Source: Cellvibrionaceae bacterium (GTDB lineage: Bacteria > Pseudomonadota > Gammaproteobacteria > Pseudomonadales > Cellvibrionaceae). Taken from it: 46,647 nucleotides of DNA. A program made the translations under genes and the position numbers. The stretch spans positions 1-46,647 of the forward strand of contig JAGKXD010000021.1 of assembly GCA_021151525.1 (NCBI GenBank), written 5' to 3'. The first letter of the stretch is position 1. Every line of letters starts with the position of its first letter. Under the pieces are notes generated by a model. That model searched no databases and was not told where the DNA came from. It was given only the letters and a program-made list of their open reading frames with translations. Shown piece after piece: positions 7,749 through 15,054 of this stretch.

Positions 7749-9266
7749 TTAGCGCATTTGACGAGCACCGCCACCTGGAGCACCGCCGCCAGGTGTCATT
7801 GCTGAAGCTTGTGGGCTATTTGGCCTTTCAGGTTGACGCATGGCAGACACAACAACCTCACCTTCCTGCAAACCTTCTAACACTTGCGTTTGTACGCGGT
7901 TGCTAATACCAATAATAATTTTACGTTCTTCGAGCTTCCCTTTATCCGTCATGATCTGCACAGTTGCGGGTTGAGGCTTAACTTCAATACCAGGCATAGG
8001 TGGTGATTTACGCGGCCAATGTTTGTGTTTGGATTTGTCATCGCTCTTCTCATCTGAATTCTCGACTACATCAACACCCTTTCTTTCACCTTTAGCGTTT
8101 TGAGATGCGGATTGTTTTGGTAAATCTTTTTTATCGCCTTTATCTGGTTTGCTTTCACTCGCTATCTCAGTTTTATTTTTTTCAGCTTCGCTTGTAGCAC
8201 CGTGCTCAGCTTTTTGTTTTCGATCTTGCCAGTTTGATTTGTCGCCCCATTTTTTATCGGCTGTTTCGCCCGGTTTGCGCGGTTTAAAATTCACAGCCGA
8301 TGCAGGAATAACCAAAGTATCTTTCGCCTGCGATGCAATAAAAAATACTTGCGTGCTCATTTGTGGCATAAGCACCTTACTATCATTAGGAACATCAAAG
8401 AGTGCGTTGTAGAGAACAACATTATTTGTGACTACCGGAGTTGGCTCAATGCGATCCAACTTGCTATACCAGCGGTAATCCTGCCCGCCCAATGTAGTGA
8501 AATATACCGGCATGCCCACTAACAATTTACCAATGTCCGCTTCAGATACTTGCGTTTGCACCGTCATGGTAGTGAGGTCTGCAATTCGCATAATGGTAGG
8601 TGCTTGTTGATTTGCATTTAAAGTTTGACCTTGACGAGAGGTGATGGAAACTACAGTTCCACTCATGGGAGCATAAATACGTGCGTATTCAAGGTTAGCC
8701 TCTTCTGCACGCAAACTTGATTCAGTTTGCTCAATTTGCGCTTGCAATGCTTTTAACTGCGAAACTGCAGATTGATAACTGGCTTCTGCAGTTTGCAATG
8801 ACTCTTTGGTAGTCGCATCATCTTTAAATAAATTTTGCTGACGCTCTACACGAATTTTTGCTAAGACCAATTGAGCATCTTTATCGCCCAACTGTGCTTT
8901 TTGGTTTTGCAGTTGTGCACGAATACCATCTACCTTCGCGAGATATACAGTTGCATCAATCTCCGCCAGTAAATCACCTGCTTTAACTTGCTGCCCTACA
9001 ACAACTAATAATTTTTTTACTTGACCTGACACTTGTGCGCCTACATCTACATAATCGCGTGGCTGCAAAATACCTGTAGCAGTCACGAGGTTTTGTATAT
9101 CGCTGCGCTCGACGGTTGCAGTGATATAATTAGCGGCTTCATTGCTGCGACTAAAAAAAATTTTCCAGACGCCTATAGACACCAAAATCGCAACAATTAA
9201 AAATGCAATTCGAGTAAAACGCCACAATGAAAAAAACTCACCAATCGATGTCAAGAATGTAGACAT
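7749..9266 (-). CDS. macA: MacA-type periplasmic adaptor with a charged insert
   Basis: The ATG at 9266 is chosen because GAGAAG lies 5 bases upstream; a GTG two codons earlier has no room for a ribosome site. 505 residues, about 130 longer than typical MacA. Order: N-terminal membrane anchor (~15-37), barrel-sandwich/lipoyl half (IQNLVTATGILQPRDYVDVGAQVSGQ), coiled-coil hairpin (~90-195), beta-barrel domain, then a Lys/Asp/Glu/Ser-rich insert at about 328-432, the membrane-proximal domain, and a Gly/Pro-rich tail (TPGGGAPGGGARQMR). It links MacB to the outer-membrane factor. The insert lies after VIPASAVNFKPR, at the boundary of barrel and membrane-proximal domains. It is first in the operon, 79 bases before macB. 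Confidence 0.93.
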   Translation of the reverse strand: MSTFLTSIGEFFSLWRFTRIAFLIVAILVSIGVWKIFFSRSNEAANYITATVERSDIQNLVTATGILQPRDYVDVGAQVSGQVKKLLVVVGQQVKAGDLLAEIDATVYLAKVDGIRAQLQNQKAQLGDKDAQLVLAKIRVERQQNLFKDDATTKESLQTAEASYQSAVSQLKALQAQIEQTESSLRAEEANLEYARIYAPMSGTVVSITSRQGQTLNANQQAPTIMRIADLTTMTVQTQVSEADIGKLLVGMPVYFTTLGGQDYRWYSKLDRIEPTPVVTNNVVLYNALFDVPNDSKVLMPQMSTQVFFIASQAKDTLVIPASAVNFKPRKPGETADKKWGDKSNWQDRKQKAEHGATSEAEKNKTEIASESKPDKGDKKDLPKQSASQNAKGERKGVDVVENSDEKSDDKSKHKHWPRKSPPMPGIEVKPQPATVQIMTDKGKLEERKIIIGISNRVQTQVLEGLQEGEVVVSAMRQPERPNSPQASAMTPGGGAPGGGARQMR

Positions 9267-9351
9267 AAACACTTCTCAAAGTAAAAATAACATGGAAAGT
9301 CAGCCTTCAACCCAAGGCTAAATAATAAGTATATAAAACCTACTGATGCCA

Positions 9352-9375
9352 ACTTTACCATTGTTTGTGTAAAGT
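9352..9375. promoter_or_regulatory. Inverted repeat upstream of the macA operon
   Basis: ACTTTAC (9352-9358) and GTAAAGT (9369-9375) form a perfect 7-base inverted repeat with a 10-base spacer, about 85 bases upstream of the macA start. The position and symmetry fit an operator for a dimeric regulator, but I cannot name one. Confidence 0.35.
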
Positions 9376-9425
9376 TTTGTGCAAAAAATGTGGCGATTTA
9401 ATGAATAAAACACCTACACAAATAA

Positions 9426-9465
9426 AAAGGGCTGAACTGACGATGACGCCAGCTGAGCCCTCTTA
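9426..9465 (-). terminator. Intrinsic terminator after the DUF4198 gene
   Basis: On the minus strand an AGGGCTCAGCTG arm pairs with CAGTTCAGCCCT (10 of 12) and is followed by TTTTTATT. It lies about 30 bases past the DUF4198 stop and ends the receptor-PepSY-DUF2271-DUF4198 unit. Confidence 0.75.
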
Positions 9466-9494
9466 TCCACAGTGCTATTATTAAGCTAAAACTT

Positions 9495-10319
9495 CTATTC
9501 AGCTAACACCTCAAAAGTACCGCTATAAGTTCCCGAGCGAGCGGTGGCCGGCTTAGTTGCTTTATTATCTTTATAATTTGCCCCCAGCCAAAACATACCG
9601 GTTTTTTTCCATTGGATTTTTACGCGGCCATTTTTATCCGTTTCATACTGCTTTTCAACGGGCGAAAGACGATAACGGCTTCCGCCTTCAATCACTTCAA
9701 TTTTTACACCCGCAGCAGGTTTTCCATCCATCAAAAATATAAATTCAGACGATTCACTAGCTGCCAGATCATTAGGATGAGTTACCGGAACCAATTCCAA
9801 ACCTTGATTAGTAGGTTTTAACGCTGCCTTGCTGGGCGCACCTAAGGTGACAAAGGTTTCTACACGGCGCGATCCCTGTGTTACCTCAAGATTTTTTGCA
9901 TCCTTAGGAATTGCTGTAGCAAGTTCTGCGGGATCAGCTTTGGCTCCGCGCGCAGGCCAAAATCCGCGCTTACCATCAACCGCTTCCCAGCGCGCCGTCA
10001 AACCATTATTCGTTACAAACACTTTGTAAGTCCCGGGTTGATTAATTTCAACATCAAAACTGGTGCGCAGTTTTCCTTCAAAGATATTTTGGACTTCTGA
10101 GGTAGTTGCATCGGGCGCAATAATTTGAATTGGGCCTAATTTGGGCGAACCAGAATCGAACGTAAAAAGCTCGGTAGATAACGCCAAATCAAAGGTAACC
10201 CAACCACCCTTACCGCCTTTGCTAGTGTCTGATGGCAACAACCAAAGATTGTGCGCCTGTGTAACTGTACACGCGATCATGGTTGCGTAAAATAAAGCGC
10301 ATTGAATAAATTTTTTCAT
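9495..10319 (-). CDS. DUF4198 periplasmic protein of the iron region
   Basis: 274 residues with a signal peptide (residues 1-22, cut after VTQA). The mature chain would begin HNLWLLPS, matching the conserved AH-x-(L/F)W start of DUF4198 proteins. The rest is beta-rich, with two immunoglobulin-like halves: ~23-120 (including the motif KVFVTNNG) and ~165-270 (ESSEFIFLMDGKPAAGVKIEVIEGG, ending YSGTFEVLAE). DUF4198 proteins are exported and often sit beside TonB receptors or nickel/cobalt/iron uptake genes; their biochemical role is unsettled. The gene starts 16 bases after the DUF2271 stop and is last in the operon, ending at an intrinsic terminator. I infer a metal-binding or protein-scaffold role in Fe(III)-siderophore handling. 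An N-terminal His could be a metal ligand. Confidence 0.88.
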   Translation of the reverse strand: MKKFIQCALFYATMIACTVTQAHNLWLLPSDTSKGGKGGWVTFDLALSTELFTFDSGSPKLGPIQIIAPDATTSEVQNIFEGKLRTSFDVEINQPGTYKVFVTNNGLTARWEAVDGKRGFWPARGAKADPAELATAIPKDAKNLEVTQGSRRVETFVTLGAPSKAALKPTNQGLELVPVTHPNDLAASESSEFIFLMDGKPAAGVKIEVIEGGSRYRLSPVEKQYETDKNGRVKIQWKKTGMFWLGANYKDNKATKPATARSGTYSGTFEVLAE

Positions 10320-10335
10320 CGCTAACTCCTGGCTT

Positions 10336-10857
10336 TTATGGATTTAAATCAAGCTTCACAGCGCCAACTTCTACGGTGCCGGTTTCTCTGAGTGATGTGA
10401 TTTTTTCTACCGGCCATGCGAAAGGCACCTTAACAACTTCACGACCACCGCCTTCACGTGCAATTTCTACAAAAAGTAAATAATTACCTTTGGGGAGATC
10501 ACCCAGAGGAGCTACACCTTGGGAAAAACTTAATTGATGAATACCTGATAATTTGGTTGCACCGGAAACACCATCAACTGGAAAGTTTAAGGTTCGGCCA
10601 TCGCGTCGCCACCATTGACGCAAATCCTTTAACCATTTTTCACCGCCACCCTCCCGCTTTTTATCGGCATACCAAACTGCTAGGGTTTTGGTTACTTTTT
10701 TATCGCTTTCTGCAGTGGACTCAAGCCACACTGCAGTATAAGGAGCGTGATATTCAGTTACATTTAATTGGGGTATTTCAATGGATATTTGCAAACTTGC
10801 TGCATAACTAAGTGGCGACAAGAGTAAGGCGCAGGCCAAAGCTATTTTTTTTAACAT
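10336..10857 (-). CDS. DUF2271 periplasmic protein with a flavinylation motif
   Basis: 173 residues with a signal peptide (1-19, SPLSYA, cut near AASL). It belongs to DUF2271: the pattern LQISIEIPQLNVTEYHAPYTAVWLE is typical of the family start. Residues 95-101 are DGVSGAT (coding bases 10555-10575). This matches the motif recognised by ApbE-type flavin transferases, which attach FMN to the Thr of SGAT in NqrC, RnfG and FMN-binding-domain proteins. Thr101 is therefore a candidate covalent FMN site. The gene is 8 bases downstream of the PepSY membrane gene and 16 bases upstream of the DUF4198 gene. Inference: a periplasmic one-electron carrier fed by the PepSY protein. No apbE gene is in the window, so the modifying enzyme would have to act from elsewhere in the genome. 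Confidence 0.88.
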   Translation of the reverse strand: MLKKIALACALLLSPLSYAASLQISIEIPQLNVTEYHAPYTAVWLESTAESDKKVTKTLAVWYADKKREGGGEKWLKDLRQWWRRDGRTLNFPVDGVSGATKLSGIHQLSFSQGVAPLGDLPKGNYLLFVEIAREGGGREVVKVPFAWPVEKITSLRETGTVEVGAVKLDLNP

Positions 10858-10865
10858 TTAAATAC

Positions 10866-11528
10866 TCACTTATGAATTAAAAACAAAATAAAAAATATAG
10901 GTACAACCAAACCCGCAATCACCAAAGGCCAAGTTTGGCGGCGAGTGTCTGCGTAACGCTGTAGTAAAACAAAACCAGTTATCGAAAAAATAATGCATGC
11001 CAGTGCAAAAAGATCCATAAAATAAATCCAGGCTTTACCTGTGTTTCTACCTTTATGAATATCATTTAAATATGAGATCCAACCGCGATCAGTGGACTCA
11101 TATTCAAATTCACCTGTCTCTATATCAATACTTAACCAAGCATCACCACCGGGACGAGTAAGTGGTAAATAGACTTCGCTACCATTCACTTCAGCATTTT
11201 TGGAATCTAATGTGATTGCACTGTGTTGCAGCAGCCAATCGTAAATAGCGACTGGTAATTCAATATTTTTTTTCGTATTGGTTATCATTAATTGAGGCAG
11301 AAAACTTTCCGGAAGTTGCCCTACAATGCGTATGATTGTCGGCTTACTTTCAATAGCTCCGGCATGATTTAAGCTGATACCTGTAACTGAAAATAACAAC
11401 ATACAGACAAAGCAAATTGCAGAACTCATCCAATGCCATTTGCGAATAGTCATTAAACTTATCAACGGCTTTTTCTTCGTTTGCTCGAAACCACGTGTTG
11501 TGGAAGATATTTTTTTGCCAAGAGTCAC
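10866..11528 (-). CDS. PepSY-associated transmembrane protein (likely redox partner)
   Basis: 220 residues, start GTG at 11528 (GGGG about 7 bases upstream); an ATG at 11453 (MTIRKWHW) is a fair alternative. Membrane segments at ~33-53, 166-190 and 201-218 flank a periplasmic PepSY-like region (~60-160: TRPGGDAWLSIDIETGEFEY). Conserved His residues sit at the membrane edges: His32 (RKWHW), His55 (SLNHAG) and His158 (IHKGRNTG). In PepSY membrane proteins such His residues are thought to bind haem or help electron transfer across the inner membrane; that is family knowledge, not shown here. It is 125 bases downstream of receptor 1 and 8 bases upstream of the DUF2271 gene, which suggests a membrane-to-periplasm electron path. 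Confidence 0.87.
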   Translation of the reverse strand: MTLGKKISSTTRGFEQTKKKPLISLMTIRKWHWMSSAICFVCMLLFSVTGISLNHAGAIESKPTIIRIVGQLPESFLPQLMITNTKKNIELPVAIYDWLLQHSAITLDSKNAEVNGSEVYLPLTRPGGDAWLSIDIETGEFEYESTDRGWISYLNDIHKGRNTGKAWIYFMDLFALACIIFSITGFVLLQRYADTRRQTWPLVIAGLVVPIFFILFLIHK

Positions 11529-11653
11529 AGTTGACCCCGAACGTTCGTTTTACTCGGACTGCATTTTAAAAATTCATTACGCATGTTTAACAACTTTTCA
11601 ATTAGCAAAACCAGCTACCTAAAAGACAACCGGTTTTGGAGCCATAGGATTAA

Positions 11654-14050
11654 TTAGAACGAGAAATTCAGACCTAAACGTGCAGAACGCTCAACACCCG
11701 GAAAATAACGGGACACACCGCTATTTAAGCTGGCAATGTATTTCTCGTCGGTCAGATTCATTAGGTTCAATTGCAGATTCACATTTTTAGTAATCGGATA
11801 AGAAGCCATAGCATCCATTACCCAGTAATCTGGAATTTCCACCATGGAGCGGCGTGAGCGGGCTTCCGTATCCGTCAAGCTTGTGCTTGCGGATGAATCC
11901 ACGTAACGCGCACCACCGCCAATAATCAACCCACTTTTAAAGGTGTAGCTATTCCACAGTGTGAACGTCAATTTTGGTGACCATTGAATAACACCACCGT
12001 CCGTACTTGTTGCAACAGTTGCTCTATTACCGCGAGTAATTTCTGGCTCCATGTACGCCAAGCCAGCGTTGATTTGCCAGTTTTGCATCACGATACCCGA
12101 AGCCCCCAACTCAATACCCTGCACACGACGCTCTCCCACTGCTGTGGTAGTTCCGTCTGGATTCGAAGCGAATTCGTTTTCATTTTTACTGCGGAATAAT
12201 GCAGCCGTTAATGTGAGTCGATCTTTGTACACATTCCACTTAGTGCCAATTTCTTCATTAGTCCCTTTTTGCGGGTCAACATTAGGAGAATTAGCGCCTA
12301 TTGTCGTACTTGTGCTCAATGAAAAATTCGCGCTGCCCGGTGGTAACTCTGAAGTTGCGTAAGAAATATAAATAGAACCGTTTTCACTTGGTTTATAAAC
12401 ACCACCTAATTTCCAACTCAATAATTGATCATCAAGCGCGGCAGAACTTCCCACCAAAGTACCAATTGCAATTGTTTGAACTGCTGGCGCAGTTACTGCG
12501 CCTTGGCGCGTTAAAATATTCGTTCTGGTATGAAATCTTTCTGCACGAATACCTGCGCTAATTTCCCAGTGATCGTTCAGTGTTATTGTGTCTAACGCAT
12601 AGAGTGCAGAGGTTGTAGTTTCACCGTCAGTTTTGCCACCATCGCGCACAATGGGTTGGAAAACATCATTAGTGCTTGGGTTATATAAATTCGAATTGAC
12701 TTGCGTTGCACGTATTGCAGAAGTTGCTGATGCGTATGGAGTACCCACGGTGTACGCGGATTGGCTTTCGTAAATAAATTCAACACCGCCACTCACTTCA
12801 TGCTTAATACTGCCCGTATCAAACTCAGCGGTTAAATTGGTTTGGTTAGTGATGATTTGATTAGTTTGTTCCCTGCCCTGACGCGAGCGCGAAATTGTCC
12901 AGGTATCGGGATTCGCATTAACCGGCGTACCGAAAGTCACTGTGTTAATTGCCGTTAAACCCAAATCTTGTTTGGTGCGACCATAGCGAGAAGTATTGCG
13001 CAAGGTTAGCTTATCAGTGAGATCGTGTTCGATGCGTACAGTAGCCATGTGCGCATTCACATCATTGTAGTCGCTCGTCGATCCATAAAAATTTGTTGAA
13101 TCAACAGACTCGGGAGTTTGCCCTGCAAAAGTTCCACCTTTTGGAAAAGTGGTTGCCGTTGGGCGCGCATCAAAAATTGCGTTGTAATAGCCTTTGAGTC
13201 CAATTGTCGGAACACCGCCATCAGGAATTCCTGATTGCTGCACCGATAATAAATTAATGTGCGTGCGCGTATCTGTACCCAAACCTAAACCGAGTGACGC
13301 TGCAAAACCTTGATAATTGTTTTCAACTTTATCGCGACCAGCAACACCCGCTTCTTGCTCAAGCAAGTTAACGCGAATGGCAGACGTTGGCGTGAGTGTA
13401 CGGTTTACATCAAGAGTTGCGCGAGTGTAATTGCCTGAACCAACGCTCGCGTTACCCGAAGTGGCATCATCAAGGTTGGCCACTTTACTGCTCATATTGA
13501 CGTAGCCAGATGCCGCCCCGCGACCGTTATCCACACCGGCTGGGCCCTTGGCTATTTCAACTTGATCTGTGTTAAACGTATCACGTGAGATTGAACCTAA
13601 ATCGCGAATACCATCAACAAAAATACTACCTTGGGTATCGAAACCACGCATAAAAATCGAATCGCCCGTAGCCGTATTACCGTTCTCCCCCATCAACATG
13701 GTAATACCGGGAGTGTTGCGCAGGGTTTCACTCAAACTGGTAGCTGCTTGCTGCTGGAATAATTCTTTCTTAACCACCACGATGGTTTGTGAGGTATCAA
13801 CCAAGGGCTGGGTGAACTTGTCTGAACTTACCTTATCGGCTTTGAAGTCGGTGTTAACAACATCAGCATTTACTTTAACAGTGCTTAATTTACGACTCGA
13901 TTCTGCATCCTTCTCCTCTTTCTTAGCCTGCTCTGCCGCCATTGCACCACTTGCCACCAGTAATAACACGGAAGATAAAGCTGACACTTTGAATTGCTTA
14001 ATTGGATTGCACGTTTTTGCAATGTTAAAAGGTGATTTCGTCTTACTCAT
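11654..14050 (-). CDS. fiu: Fiu-like TonB-dependent catecholate siderophore receptor (receptor 1)
   Basis: 798 residues, signal peptide to about residue 38 (ASGAMA|AEQ), then a TonB-box/linker region and the plug domain with motifs GENGNTATGDSIFMRGFDTQ, FVDGIRDLGSISRDTFNTDQ and VEIAKGPAGVDNGRGAASG. These match E. coli Fiu closely (Fiu has GENGNSTTGDAIYMRGADT and DGIRDIGSVSRDTFNTEQVEVIKGPSG). The 22-strand barrel ends in Phe (LGLNFSF). The start ATG at 14050 has AGGA 6 bases upstream. Fiu imports monomeric catecholates such as dihydroxybenzoylserine-iron. Two Fur-like sites lie upstream. The PiuC/YbiX gene (next to fiu in E. coli) lies nearby on the same strand. The specific ligand here is an inference. 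Confidence 0.92.
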   Translation of the reverse strand: MSKTKSPFNIAKTCNPIKQFKVSALSSVLLLVASGAMAAEQAKKEEKDAESSRKLSTVKVNADVVNTDFKADKVSSDKFTQPLVDTSQTIVVVKKELFQQQAATSLSETLRNTPGITMLMGENGNTATGDSIFMRGFDTQGSIFVDGIRDLGSISRDTFNTDQVEIAKGPAGVDNGRGAASGYVNMSSKVANLDDATSGNASVGSGNYTRATLDVNRTLTPTSAIRVNLLEQEAGVAGRDKVENNYQGFAASLGLGLGTDTRTHINLLSVQQSGIPDGGVPTIGLKGYYNAIFDARPTATTFPKGGTFAGQTPESVDSTNFYGSTSDYNDVNAHMATVRIEHDLTDKLTLRNTSRYGRTKQDLGLTAINTVTFGTPVNANPDTWTISRSRQGREQTNQIITNQTNLTAEFDTGSIKHEVSGGVEFIYESQSAYTVGTPYASATSAIRATQVNSNLYNPSTNDVFQPIVRDGGKTDGETTTSALYALDTITLNDHWEISAGIRAERFHTRTNILTRQGAVTAPAVQTIAIGTLVGSSAALDDQLLSWKLGGVYKPSENGSIYISYATSELPPGSANFSLSTSTTIGANSPNVDPQKGTNEEIGTKWNVYKDRLTLTAALFRSKNENEFASNPDGTTTAVGERRVQGIELGASGIVMQNWQINAGLAYMEPEITRGNRATVATSTDGGVIQWSPKLTFTLWNSYTFKSGLIIGGGARYVDSSASTSLTDTEARSRRSMVEIPDYWVMDAMASYPITKNVNLQLNLMNLTDEKYIASLNSGVSRYFPGVERSARLGLNFSF

Positions 14051-14107
14051 AGCTAGTCCTGATCCTTAAATTAATAGGTGTTTAATTTGATATTGCATCA
14101 TTTAAAT

Positions 14108-14126
14108 ACAATTGATAATCATTTAC
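14108..14126. promoter_or_regulatory. Fur-box-like site before receptor 1
   Basis: Bases 14108-14126 match the 19-base Fur consensus at 13 of 19 positions, with an intact GATAATCATT core, 58 bases upstream of the receptor 1 start codon. It also lies just downstream of the candidate small-RNA terminator. Confidence 0.6.
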
Positions 14127-14135
14127 ATTAAAATC

Positions 14136-14208
14136 AAAAAATAAATCCCTTTCGGGATGTCGTGATTGAATAACAAGGCAAGATCTCGAACTCTCTTTGT
14201 TATTCGCA
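14136..14208 (-). ncRNA. Candidate Fur-controlled small RNA
   Basis: On the minus strand a -35-like TTGATA (14238-14243) and a -10-like TAGATT (14215-14220) are exactly 17 bases apart, with a strong Fur-box-like site across the spacer. This predicts a transcript starting near 14208. Its first part can fold: GAATAACAA pairs with TTGTTATTC across about 20 bases. It ends with ATCCC-GAAA-GGGAT followed by a TTTATTTTTT tract (14136-14158), a short but well-formed terminator. The result would be a structured RNA of about 70 nt with no ORF, the layout of RyhB/PrrF-type iron-responsive RNAs. I see no convincing sequence relation to those. Alternative: a leader with attenuator ahead of receptor 1. Confidence 0.45.
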
Positions 14209-14214
14209 GCCAAC

Positions 14215-14243
14215 AATCTAGCCCAAATGATAATTATTATCAA
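14215..14243 (-). promoter_or_regulatory. Promoter overlapped by a strong Fur-box-like site
   Basis: TTGATA and TAGATT with 17-base spacing read leftward. The Fur-like site at 14223-14241 matches the 19-base consensus at 15 of 19 positions (ATGATAATTATTATC core). Iron-loaded Fur bound here would block the promoter. Confidence 0.55.
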
Positions 14244-14250
14244 CACCAAT

Positions 14251-14269
14251 AGGAATTATTATCATTTGC
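14251..14269. promoter_or_regulatory. Second, inverted Fur-box-like site
   Basis: On the minus strand it matches the Fur consensus at about 12-13 of 19. With the site at 14223-14241 it forms an 11-base perfect inverted repeat (CAAATGATAAT / ATTATCATTTG), so Fur dimers could bind side by side. The remaining bases 14270-14511, between here and the b561 stop, show no gene. Confidence 0.5.
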
Positions 14270-14511
14270 GTTAGATGTATGTCGGCTCGAAAGAGAGCAG
14301 CTATTGAAATCCGGCTGACTTTTAATTGCGGATACGCCAATTTTGGGAACAGTATTAAGAATCGGAAATAGACGTTTAAGTAGATTCGAAATGCATACTT
14401 CGCCGTTCATCGCAATTTTCTGCAACTAATAGAACGAGTAAGAAAGTTTGATATTGAAAATAAAAATACTGAAAAAACGATAAACACTAAAAACAGTTAA
14501 GATACAAAACT

Positions 14512-15054
14512 CTACTTAGTTTTGCTTTTTAGCGGTTTTCTACTGCCTGTTATCATCGACAGCGGGAGATTTTCTTTCAATCGATAGCTTTCAAAAATTG
14601 CAGCCGTTATGTGAATTAGTACCAAACATAGCAGTGTGTTTGCGCTCCACATATGCAGATTTTGCAACCAATCTTCACCCCAGAAATAATCGATTTCTTC
14701 CATCATAAAACCGCTGATGCCTAGCGTTAAAATAATTAGCATCATGAAAATCATGACGAGCGCACCTAGCGGTGAGTGTCCCATACGATGATAAGGCTCG
14801 CGTTTTATTAAAGCTCTTAAATGCAATTTAAGGCGAGAATAGGTAGGAAAAAAATCTGACCAGCGCGCAGCACCTTTTCCAATAAAACCCCATATAAAAC
14901 GAATAACCAGCCATACGACTGCGTAATAACCAAGCCATTCATGCCAGCACTCTCCTGCTTCGTTCAACCAATAATTCGCTACAAAAGCTCCGGCGACTGA
15001 CAAGTGAAATAAACGAACGATAGGATCCCAAAGCTTTAGGTGCACTTCACTCAT
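14512..15054 (-). CDS. Cytochrome b561 family membrane protein
   Basis: 180 residues. Start ATG at 15054 overlaps the PiuC stop as ATGA, which implies translational coupling. Four membrane helices are visible at ~14-30, 40-58, 96-117 and 134-155. His17, His38, His134 and His148 lie within or at the ends of the helices, as expected of a di-haem b-type cytochrome of the b561/hydrogenase-cytochrome family (motif LFHLSVAGAFVANYWL, then LHMWSANTLLCLVLIHI). Such proteins move electrons between the quinone pool and periplasmic or cytoplasmic acceptors. Coupling to the iron-linked hydroxylase and its place between two receptors suggests a role in iron reduction, which is an inference. No clear terminator follows. 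Confidence 0.9.
   Translation of the reverse strand: MSEVHLKLWDPIVRLFHLSVAGAFVANYWLNEAGECWHEWLGYYAVVWLVIRFIWGFIGKGAARWSDFFPTYSRLKLHLRALIKREPYHRMGHSPLGALVMIFMMLIILTLGISGFMMEEIDYFWGEDWLQNLHMWSANTLLCLVLIHITAAIFESYRLKENLPLSMITGSRKPLKSKTK

Noticed and set aside
9352..9375. A CpxR-type site in the repeat before macA
   Set aside because: CpxR uses direct GTAAA repeats with 5-base spacing; this one is inverted with a 10-base spacer.
13569..14069. 166-residue rightward frame opposite the receptor 1 N-terminus
   Set aside because: Shadow of the receptor gene, whose signal peptide and plug motifs are clear.
14150..14170. CACGACAT in the candidate small RNA, also found in the RyhB core
   Set aside because: Eight bases are too few to claim kinship with RyhB; the rest does not align.
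14240..14425. 61-residue leftward reading frame at the Fur sites
   Set aside because: It has no family similarity and would end in the promoter of the small-RNA candidate; no ribosome site is visible.
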